This document shows positions 1 through 5,641 of a stretch of DNA of 64,000 nucleotides, piece after piece (within the stretch, counting starts at the first letter, position 1; each line of letters opens with the position of its first letter). The position numbers were made by a program, and so were the translations under genes. The stretch is from JBLHKT01 sp043101615 (GTDB taxonomy: Bacteria > Planctomycetota > Phycisphaerae > Phycisphaerales > UBA1924): contig JBICID010000069.1 in NCBI GenBank assembly GCA_043101615.1, positions 1 to 64,000 on the forward strand, read 5' to 3'. The notes beneath the pieces are model-generated. The model did no database searches and was not told the origin of the DNA. It saw nothing but the letters and a program-made list of their open reading frames with translations.

Positions 1-27
1 GCCCCTCGGCTTGCGCCGAGGGCTCGT
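1..27. repeat. Cloverleaf repeat R1, right arm only (cut by window edge)
   Basis: Right half of a palindromic element: hairpin CCCTCGGC-TTGC-GCCGAGGG followed by the foot CTCGT. Read on the opposite strand the loop is GCAA, a GNRA tetraloop. The left half lies outside the window. Confidence 0.75.
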
Positions 28-39
28 TGGGCAGCAAGA

Positions 40-124
40 ACGAGCCCTCGGCGTGAGCCGAGGGGCTCGGTTTCGTGTTGGGATCGGGAAGACACCGAGC
101 CCTCCGCTTTCGCGGAGGGCTAGT
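40..124. repeat. Cloverleaf repeat R2 (type B)
   Basis: Foot ACGAG, hairpin CCCTCGGC-GTGA-GCCGAGGG, inner helix GCTCGGT/ACCGAGC around a 22-base loop, hairpin CCTCCGC-TTTC-GCGGAGG, then a foot degenerated to CTAGT. Read outward the two loops are GTGA and GAAA, both GNRA. The hairpin stems differ from the other copies but remain fully paired. Confidence 0.85.
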
Positions 125-149
125 TTTCGACTGCGATGTGATGGGAGAG

Positions 150-259
150 ACGAGCCCCTCACGTGAGTGAGGGGACCCGGGTGTGTTGGGGATGGCACAT
201 TGGTGGTCACGCGCGGGCGTGTGCCGAACCGGGTCCCCCGACTCACGTCGGGGGCTCGT
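150..259. repeat. Cloverleaf repeat R3 (type A)
   Basis: Complete element: foot ACGAG/CTCGT, hairpin CCCCTCAC-GTGA-GTGAGGGG, inner helix ACCCGG/CCGGGT, hairpin CCCCCGAC-TCAC-GTCGGGGG. All four helices are perfect and adjoin without unpaired bases. It lies 17 bases beyond the prmC stop codon. Confidence 0.9.
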
Positions 260-276
260 CAGCAACACCAAAGTCA

Positions 277-1233
277 TCAGATTCGGCGGGCGCTGAGGAC
301 TCGGGGGAGGGTGTCGGAGTCCTTGAGGATGCGGGCGTCGGTGAGGAGCGGGTGTTGCTCGGCTCGCGCGAGGCACTCGTCGGCGGTGCAGGCCGCGAGT
401 TCGATGAGGATCAGCCCCCTCGAGCGGAGCCGCTCCGGTGCCTTGTCGATGAGCGGGGCGACGAACCGCAGGCCGTCGGGGCCGGCGCGGAGCGCGGAGT
501 GCGGCTCGTGGTCCTTGACGTTGGGCTCGACCGCGTCCCATTCGTGGTCGGGGATGTAGGGGGGGTTGGAGAGGATGGCATTGAACGGGCCGGCATCGGC
601 GGGGAGTGCGTCGAGCAGGTCGCCCTGGTGGAATGCGACGCGATCAGTCACGGCGTGCGTTTCGGCGTTGGCCTTGGCGAGGTCGAGCGCGTCGGCGGAG
701 AGGTCCGTCGCGTACACCGTCGCGTGCGGGAGCCTCGAGGCGGCGGTGATGGCAAGACAGCCGGTGCCGGTGCCGATGTCGGCGAGCAGGAGCGGGGGGG
801 CGGAGTCGGTCCGCTCGGACGTCTCGCCGTCTTCCGTCTCGGAGGGGTCGATCTCGTCGAGCAGCGAGCGCCGCTTCGGCGGGGGGAAGACGCGGAGGAG
901 TTCGTCGAGGATGGTCGCCGAGGACGGGCGGGGGATGAGGGCACGCCGGTCGGTGGCGAACTCGAGGCCGTAGAAGGTCTCGCGCCCGACGAGGTACTGG
1001 ATCGGCTCGTGGGCCATGGCCCGCTTGACCAGGTCGCGGAGCCTGGCCCGCTCGTCCTCGGTGGCGGGACGCTCGGTCTCCATGTAGAGGCTGAGGCGGT
1101 TGCAGTCGAGCACGTGTGCGAGGAGCAGCTCGGCCATGCGACGCGGGGACTCGACGTTGCGCGAGTCGAGCGCGCCCGCGATCCAGTCGAGGAGGGACCT
1201 GGTCGTCCAGGAGGATGGCGGGGCGGTGGTCAT
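277..1233 (-). CDS. prmC: Peptide chain release factor N5-glutamine methyltransferase
   Basis: PrmC methylates the glutamine of the GGQ motif in release factors RF1 and RF2, using S-adenosylmethionine, in the cytoplasm. The 318-residue protein has an N-terminal helical domain, the SAM-binding motif ADIGTGTGCLAI and the diagnostic substrate motif NPPYIP. A Ser/Glu-rich insert precedes the SAM domain. The motif usually written PRPET is PRPSS here. An upstream in-frame start would begin inside repeat R4. I chose the ATG at 1233 because a -10-like TACACT lies 8 bases before it and the protein then starts at the normal place. No release-factor gene is adjacent; the gene is flanked by repeats on both sides, so it is probably monocistronic. 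Confidence 0.9.
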   Translation of the reverse strand: MTTAPPSSWTTRSLLDWIAGALDSRNVESPRRMAELLLAHVLDCNRLSLYMETERPATEDERARLRDLVKRAMAHEPIQYLVGRETFYGLEFATDRRALIPRPSSATILDELLRVFPPPKRRSLLDEIDPSETEDGETSERTDSAPPLLLADIGTGTGCLAITAASRLPHATVYATDLSADALDLAKANAETHAVTDRVAFHQGDLLDALPADAGPFNAILSNPPYIPDHEWDAVEPNVKDHEPHSALRAGPDGLRFVAPLIDKAPERLRSRGLILIELAACTADECLARAEQHPLLTDARILKDSDTLPRVLSARRI

Positions 1234-1241
1234 GAGGGGTG

Positions 1242-1247
1242 AGTGTA
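1242..1247 (-). promoter_or_regulatory. -10-like TACACT before prmC
   Basis: TACACT on the minus strand, 8 bases upstream of the prmC ATG, with no Shine-Dalgarno between. Transcription would begin at or near the start codon, implying a leaderless mRNA. Confidence 0.5.
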
Positions 1248-1280
1248 GCGGGAGGGGCGGGGTGTCTGAACGGGGGCAAG

Positions 1281-1391
1281 ACGAGCCCCTCACGTGAGTG
1301 AGGGGAACCGGGCGCGTGGAGGGTTTGGTGTTGGGCGGCGTCGTGCGGTTGCGTGCCGAACCGGGTCCCCCGACTGACGTCGGGGGCTCGT
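1281..1391. repeat. Cloverleaf repeat R4 (type A)
   Basis: Left hairpin CCCCTCAC-GTGA-GTGAGGGG, right hairpin CCCCCGAC-TGAC-GTCGGGGG, foot ACGAG/CTCGT. The right loop, read outward, is GTCA, the only non-GNRA loop among the copies. The last base of the foot is shared with the TGA stop of the amidohydrolase gene. Confidence 0.9.
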
Positions 1392-3166
1392 CAGTCCTTC
1401 TGGTACACCACCTCGCCGCCGAGGACGGTGGTGAGGACGCTGGCCTCGAGGATCTCGGGGGGCTCGCAGGTCATGATGTCGGTGTCGAGGACCACGAAAT
1501 CGGCGAGCTTGCCGGGTTCGAGCGTGCCCTTGCGGTCCTCCTCGAACGCCGCGTACGCGGCGTTGATCGTGAAGGCTCGCAACGCCTGCTGACGCGACAG
1601 ACGCTCGTCCGGCATCCATCCGCCCTCGGGCACGCCGTCGGCGTTCTGGCGGGTCACCGCGGCGTAGAAGCCCAGCAGCGGCTCGTGCGGCTCGACCGGG
1701 AAGTCCGACCCCGCCGCGATGGGAGCGCCCGATTCGGTCAGCGACTGCCACGCATACGCGCCCTTAGCGCGGTCCTGCCCGACGCGGGCGACGACCCAGC
1801 GCATGTCGCTGGTCGCGTGCCGGGGCTGCATGGAGGGGATGACGCCGTGCGCGGCGAAGCGGGGGATGTCGGAGAGTGACAGCAGCTGGGCATGCTCGAC
1901 GCGGAAGCGGGCGTCCCGCAGCATGGCCGGCTCCGGGGCATCGACAGGCCGCAGGCCGTTGACACCCATCATCTCGCCTCGCTGGAAGGCGTCGAGCACC
2001 TCACGGTTGGCCCGGTCGCCGATCGCGTGCGTGCAGACCTGGTAGCCGTGGCGGATCGCGTGGGCGGCGATGTTGGTGATGTTGTCGATGTCGGTCACCG
2101 CGAGCCCCGTGTACGGGTTGCCCTCGCTGTCGGTCGGGCGGTCTTCGTAGGGTTCGAGCAGCCATGCGCCGCGTGAGCCCATCGCGCCGTCGGCGTACAG
2201 CTTCGTCGCGCGGACGGTCAGCGTGTCGCCGACGGTGATGCCGTGCTCTTCGAAGTAGTCCTTGGCGTAGGCCCCGCTGACCACGGCGTAGGTGCGGAGT
2301 TTCAGGTCGCCCGAGTCGGCGAGTCGCTGGTACACCTTCAGGTCGGCGGGGGAGACGCCCATGTCGTGCACGCCGGTGAGGCCGGCGCTGAAGCAGGCCT
2401 CCTGGGCCGCGAGGAGAACCGCGGCGGTGTCGGCGAAGGTGGTCTCGGGCACGGCCCGCCAGACCAGGCTCTCGGCGTTGTCCACGAAGACGCCGGTGAT
2501 GTTGCCGGCCTCGTCCCGCAGCACCTCGCCCCCGGGCGGGTTGGCGGTCTCGGGCGAGACGTCCGCCGCGTCCATCGCGGCCCGGTTGGCCAGCAGGGCG
2601 TGCCCGTCCACGCGTGAGAGCGCGACGGGGTGGTCCGGGACGGCCTCGGAGAGTTCGTCGTGGGCGGGGAGGGCCTTGTCGGGCCAGGACTCGTTGTCCC
2701 ACCCGCGTCCGATGATCCAGTCGCCGGCGGGGGTGCGGTCGGCCACGGCCCGGACGAGGTCGATGACCTGCTGGTAGGTGGTCGTGCCGGAGAGGTCGAC
2801 GACGCCGAGCTGGAGCGAGCCGAGGCCGGCGAGGTGGCCGTGCGCGTCGATGAGACCGGGGACAACGGTGCGTCCGGCGAGATTGACGATCTGGGTGCCG
2901 TCGCCCGCGAGCGCGAACAGCTCTTCGGACGTGCCGACCGCGGTGATGGTGTCGCCCGAGATGGCGATGGCCTGGGCAGTGGGGGCGTCGTCACGCGCGG
3001 TGTACACGGTGGCGTTGTGGTAGATGGCGGTGGGTGTGGTGGTGTGTGTGTGGGGGGTGTGGGGTGTGGGGGGGGTTGTGGGGGGGGCGGGTTGGTGGGC
3101 GAGTGCCGGGGAGAACGCGGAGGCGCAGAGGAACGCGGAGGCGCAGAGGGCGGTGAGTGTGGTCAT
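1391..3166 (-). CDS. Secreted YtcJ-like metal-dependent amidohydrolase
   Basis: Member of the amidohydrolase superfamily (YtcJ/N-substituted formamide deformylase-like). It should hydrolyse an amide-type bond in a TIM-barrel metal centre; the substrate cannot be read from sequence. The 591-residue precursor opens with a signal peptide ending near ALAHQP, followed by a Pro/Thr/His-rich linker encoded by a GT-rich low-complexity tract. The catalytic domain shows the metal ligands in DAHGHLAGLG, a conserved DGHALLANRAA, the THAIGDRANREVL block and GSDFPVEPHEP near the C-terminus. The start at 3166 gives a proper signal peptide and follows TACACT by 6 bases. The hydrophobic core of the signal peptide is encoded by two copies of an 18-bp repeat. 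The stop codon abuts repeat R4. Confidence 0.85.
   Translation of the reverse strand: MTTLTALCASAFLCASAFSPALAHQPAPPTTPPTPHTPHTHTTTPTAIYHNATVYTARDDAPTAQAIAISGDTITAVGTSEELFALAGDGTQIVNLAGRTVVPGLIDAHGHLAGLGSLQLGVVDLSGTTTYQQVIDLVRAVADRTPAGDWIIGRGWDNESWPDKALPAHDELSEAVPDHPVALSRVDGHALLANRAAMDAADVSPETANPPGGEVLRDEAGNITGVFVDNAESLVWRAVPETTFADTAAVLLAAQEACFSAGLTGVHDMGVSPADLKVYQRLADSGDLKLRTYAVVSGAYAKDYFEEHGITVGDTLTVRATKLYADGAMGSRGAWLLEPYEDRPTDSEGNPYTGLAVTDIDNITNIAAHAIRHGYQVCTHAIGDRANREVLDAFQRGEMMGVNGLRPVDAPEPAMLRDARFRVEHAQLLSLSDIPRFAAHGVIPSMQPRHATSDMRWVVARVGQDRAKGAYAWQSLTESGAPIAAGSDFPVEPHEPLLGFYAAVTRQNADGVPEGGWMPDERLSRQQALRAFTINAAYAAFEEDRKGTLEPGKLADFVVLDTDIMTCEPPEILEASVLTTVLGGEVVYQKD
3113..3148 (-). repeat. 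Two tandem 18-bp repeats inside the signal-peptide coding region
   Basis: Two exact copies of GAACGCGGAGGCGCAGAG (3113-3130, 3131-3148). On the minus strand each copy reads as the hexapeptide LCASAF, so together they encode most of the hydrophobic core of the amidohydrolase signal peptide. Confidence 0.9.
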
Positions 3167-3172
3167 AGGTGG

Positions 3173-3178
3173 AGTGTA
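3173..3178 (-). promoter_or_regulatory. -10-like TACACT before the amidohydrolase gene
   Basis: TACACT, 6 bases before the ATG at 3166, with no Shine-Dalgarno in between; probable leaderless start. Confidence 0.5.
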
Positions 3179-3207
3179 CGGCGGAGGGGCCGGGGTGTGG
3201 CCATGAA

Positions 3208-3318
3208 ACGAGCCCCTCACGTGAGTGAGGGGACCCGGGTGTGTCGGGGAATCGGAACCGGACGGCATCTTGCGGGCATGTCCCGAACCGGTTCCCCCGA
3301 CTCACGTCGAGGGCTCGT
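3208..3318. repeat. Cloverleaf repeat R5 (type A)
   Basis: Foot ACGAG/CTCGT. Left hairpin CCCCTCAC-GTGA-GTGAGGGG is perfect; the right hairpin CCCCCGAC-TCAC-GTCGAGGG has one mismatch. The inner helix has one mismatch. First member of a four-element tandem array running to 3672. Confidence 0.9.
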
Positions 3319-3336
3319 GTCGGCTTGGCATTTTGA

Positions 3337-3427
3337 ACGAGCCCTCCGCGCGAGCGGAGGGGCCTGGTTTAGGTCTCGCCGTCGTATCGGGGATCACCAG
3401 GCCCCTCGGCTTGCGCCGAGGGCTCGA
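3337..3427. repeat. Cloverleaf repeat R6 (type B)
   Basis: Foot ACGAG/CTCGA, hairpin CCCTCCGC-GCGA-GCGGAGGG, inner helix GCCTGGT/ACCAGGC, hairpin CCCTCGGC-TTGC-GCCGAGGG. The outward-read loops are GCGA and GCAA, both GNRA. The stems differ from type A but stay paired. Confidence 0.9.
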
Positions 3428-3453
3428 TTCTCGAATGTGATGCAATTGGAAAG

Positions 3454-3564
3454 ACGAGCCCCTCACGTGAGTGAGGGGGCCCGGGCGCGACGGGGGATTG
3501 GACATGGGTGATATCGTGCGATCGCGTGCCGAATCGGTTCCCCCGACTCACGTCGGGGGCTCGT
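3454..3564. repeat. Cloverleaf repeat R7 (type A)
   Basis: Foot ACGAG/CTCGT with hairpins CCCCTCAC-GTGA-GTGAGGGG and CCCCCGAC-TCAC-GTCGGGGG. The inner helix is weak in this copy. Confidence 0.9.
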
Positions 3565-3581
3565 TGGGGCTCGGCGTTCAT

Positions 3582-3672
3582 ACGAGCCCTCCGCGCGAGC
3601 GGAGGGGCCTGGTTCAGGCATCTACGTCCGATCGGGGAACACCAGGCCCCACGGCTTGCGCCGAGGGCTCGT
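3582..3672. repeat. Cloverleaf repeat R8 (type B), overlapping a gene 3' end
   Basis: Foot ACGAG/CTCGT, hairpin CCCTCCGC-GCGA-GCGGAGGG, inner helix GCCTGGT/ACCAGGC, and right hairpin CCCACGGC-TTGC-GCCGAGGG with one mismatch. It contains the stop codon (3614) and about the last 19 codons of the neighbouring zinc-ribbon gene. Confidence 0.9.
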
Positions 3673-4753
3673 TCGGATCGGTCTCCGATCGCGGAGAAGC
3701 CTGCGGCGTCTCCACGCCACTCTTTGGTGCCGTGCCGCACTCGGGGCAGGGGGCGTGGGCGGGGAGGCCTGCGAGCGAATGGGCGCAGAACGGGCAGCGG
3801 TTGTTCCGCCGGCGCCGTCGGCGCACGTGCCAGCCCGCGAGTTCCCACGGGATCAGGATCATCGCGGCGTAGGTGAGCGTATTGAGCGCGCACCCGAGCG
3901 GGGCCGGCCCCAGGGGGATCGGCGGGCGGACGTTGTTGGTGATGGGAAGAAAGAAGGTGTGCCCGAAGTCGGGCTCGGACAGTGTGAAAGCCGCGTGGTC
4001 GAGCGGGACGTGGGCGAGGCGGAAGGAGAACGACTCGAGCGATTCGCCGGGTTGCTGCGCCCACGGCTGGCGGGCCGAAAGTCGCATCGCGGGCCACGGC
4101 CAGCCGAACGCGGCGTGGTACGAGACGTAGTCCGGCCACGTGGACGGGTCGATGGGCTCGCCGGGGGCGGGAAGGTCACGCGTTGGGGCCGGCAGCCAGC
4201 CGGGCGCGGCGTCGGACGGTTGCCCGTCGCCCGCGAACATCCAGCTTTTGTTGACCTTCGGGGCGATCCGGGTCACGTCGATCCGGGTTTCGGGCGTCGG
4301 CGTGGTGTCCTCGGGCATCGCGAAGCGGTCCACCACGCGCTGACCGTCCGCGGTCACGCCGTACTCGAGCAGCGGGGGCGTGTGCGGATCGACCGACCGC
4401 AGCGCTACGTGCGACCCCCAGCGCGGGCGGGCCCACAGCGTTGCCAGCAGCGTGCCGCCGTCGTCGTCGTACGCGACCCGCCAGCGGGACGCGGCGTACG
4501 CGTCGGGCAGGGCTTGCCACGTGTTGGGCGAGCGGAATGGCGCGCGCTGCGCCCCGTAGTCGTTGTCACCGACGATCTCCTGGCGTGCCCCGTCCAGGTA
4601 CATCCAATCGAGGAAGACCTCGGCCCCGGGAACCTTCTGGGTCGGCACCGAGAGGGCGATGACCCACGCGACCAGCGGCGTGAGCACGAGCCCGATCGCG
4701 AGCGACCAGAGTGCCCGCCGGAGCACCCGCCGTGTTGTCCGCCGAACCGCCAT
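3614..4753 (-). CDS. Membrane-anchored zinc-ribbon protein, paralogue 1
   Basis: Function unknown. The 379-residue protein has a basic N-terminus, one membrane segment at about residues 15-38, a long extracytoplasmic region with a GWPWPAM motif, a second membrane segment at about 285-310, an arginine cluster and a zinc ribbon with the pairs CPFC and CPEC. The same plan (TM, GWP region, TM, Arg cluster, CxxC...CPEC) recurs at 4872-5621 and 60874-61587, so the three form a family. The zinc ribbon should be cytoplasmic. The C-terminal tail after the ribbon is encoded by palindromic repeats, including the stop codon within R8. The ATG at 4753 follows TACACT by 6 bases. It might be a regulator or a scaffold; nothing in the sequence decides. 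Confidence 0.75.
   Translation of the reverse strand: MAVRRTTRRVLRRALWSLAIGLVLTPLVAWVIALSVPTQKVPGAEVFLDWMYLDGARQEIVGDNDYGAQRAPFRSPNTWQALPDAYAASRWRVAYDDDGGTLLATLWARPRWGSHVALRSVDPHTPPLLEYGVTADGQRVVDRFAMPEDTTPTPETRIDVTRIAPKVNKSWMFAGDGQPSDAAPGWLPAPTRDLPAPGEPIDPSTWPDYVSYHAAFGWPWPAMRLSARQPWAQQPGESLESFSFRLAHVPLDHAAFTLSEPDFGHTFFLPITNNVRPPIPLGPAPLGCALNTLTYAAMILIPWELAGWHVRRRRRRNNRCPFCAHSLAGLPAHAPCPECGTAPKSGVETPQASPRSETDPNEPSAQAVGPGVPRSDVDA
3693..3713. repeat. GGAGA-AGCC hairpin repeat, copy 1
   Basis: Imperfect palindrome GGAGAAGCC-TGC-GGCGTCTCC lying inside the C-terminal codons of zinc-ribbon paralogue 1. Copies occur at 4918-4944 and 62621-62643. Confidence 0.65.
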
Positions 4754-4759
4754 GCGCGG

Positions 4760-4765
4760 AGTGTA
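4760..4765 (-). promoter_or_regulatory. -10-like TACACT before zinc-ribbon paralogue 1
   Basis: TACACT, 6 bases from the ATG at 4753, without a Shine-Dalgarno; probable leaderless start. Confidence 0.5.
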
Positions 4766-4777
4766 CCGAGTGTCAGG

Positions 4778-4888
4778 ACGAGCCCCTCACGTGAGTGAGG
4801 GGACCCGGGTGTGTAGGGGAATCGGATCCGGACGGCATCGTGCGGTTGTATCCCGTACCGATTCCCCCGACTCACGTCGGGGGCTCGT
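4778..4888. repeat. Cloverleaf repeat R9 (type A), overlapping a gene 3' end
   Basis: Foot ACGAG/CTCGT and hairpins CCCCTCAC-GTGA-GTGAGGGG and CCCCCGAC-TCAC-GTCGGGGG. The inner helix is weak. The stop codon of zinc-ribbon paralogue 2 (4872) falls within the right hairpin. Confidence 0.9.
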
Positions 4889-5621
4889 CTTGCGGCTCGT
4901 TGGGATCGGTCTCCGATCGTGGAGAAGCCTGCGGCGTCTCCACGCCACCCTTTGGTGCCGTGCCGCACTCGGGACAGGGGGCGTGGGCGGGGAGGCCTGC
5001 GAGAGAGTGGGCGCAGCGGGGGCACAGGGCGCGTCGGCGACGCCGGGCGCGGACGCCCCAGCCGGCGAGTTCCCAGGGGATGAGGATCAGGGCGGCGTAG
5101 AAGAGGGTGTTGATGGCGAAGCCGAGGGGGAGGGGGCGGAGAGGGAGTTTGATCCGGCTGCCAGTAATATCGAGAATTGGAGATTTGAAAGCAAAATAGT
5201 CATCCTCCAGCCCACCTGTGGCGGTGCTGAATCTCGCCAGTGACTCAAGCGGCCAACCTGCGGCGATGAGTTTGAGTGAATTGAAGGGTTTGGTATTCGG
5301 GTTCTCAGAAATCCTCTTGTGCTGTTCGAGAGCAAGATTCCAAGCTTGGCTGTCAGGGAACTGTGGCCGATCTGAATTCACGCTTTGTGCGTCCCCTGTC
5401 AACTTCTGTAATGCGAGACTCGTGACGTGCCTCGTTGACATTTCTGTTCCGTGAAAGATCTCGTTCTCAGGTGTCAGACTGCGGTAAACGCCTAGCTCGG
5501 CGTTCTCAATGTTGATTCCGCGATTTATGGCGATCACGAGTGCCCAGGAAACGGCGAGGCAGAGGAATGGCGCGATGATCGCGGCCCAGATTGAGTGCTT
5601 GATGATTGTGTGAATCCCCAT
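4872..5621 (-). CDS. Membrane-anchored zinc-ribbon protein, paralogue 2
   Basis: Function unknown; 249 residues with the same architecture as the gene at 3614-4753: N-terminal TM (about 10-32), an extracytoplasmic middle with an AGWPLESL motif, a second TM near 165-190, an Arg-rich stretch and a zinc ribbon (CPRC, CPEC). The last third is nearly identical at DNA level to paralogue 1, but the middle is unrelated. The middle (about 5150-5610) is much richer in A/T than any surrounding gene, which points to a foreign or relaxed segment. GGAG stands 7 bases before the ATG at 5621. The gene starts 20 bases after the polA stop and is probably co-transcribed with it. The stop codon lies in repeat R9. 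Confidence 0.75.
   Translation of the reverse strand: MGIHTIIKHSIWAAIIAPFLCLAVSWALVIAINRGINIENAELGVYRSLTPENEIFHGTEMSTRHVTSLALQKLTGDAQSVNSDRPQFPDSQAWNLALEQHKRISENPNTKPFNSLKLIAAGWPLESLARFSTATGGLEDDYFAFKSPILDITGSRIKLPLRPLPLGFAINTLFYAALILIPWELAGWGVRARRRRRALCPRCAHSLAGLPAHAPCPECGTAPKGGVETPQASPRSETDPNEPQDEPPT
4918..4944. repeat. GGAGA-AGCC hairpin repeat, copy 2
   Basis: Stem CGTGGAGA/TCTCCACG with inner GCC/GGC, inside the 3' coding end of zinc-ribbon paralogue 2. The outer pair is C-G/C-G here but C-A/T-G in the copy at 62621, a compensating change. Confidence 0.7.
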
Positions 5622-5641
5622 TTGCACTCCGCTAGCGGCCG

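Noticed and set aside
150..259. Cloverleaf repeat as a tRNA gene
   Set aside because: It has four helices, but no anticodon arm, T-loop consensus, CCA region or 7-bp acceptor stem.
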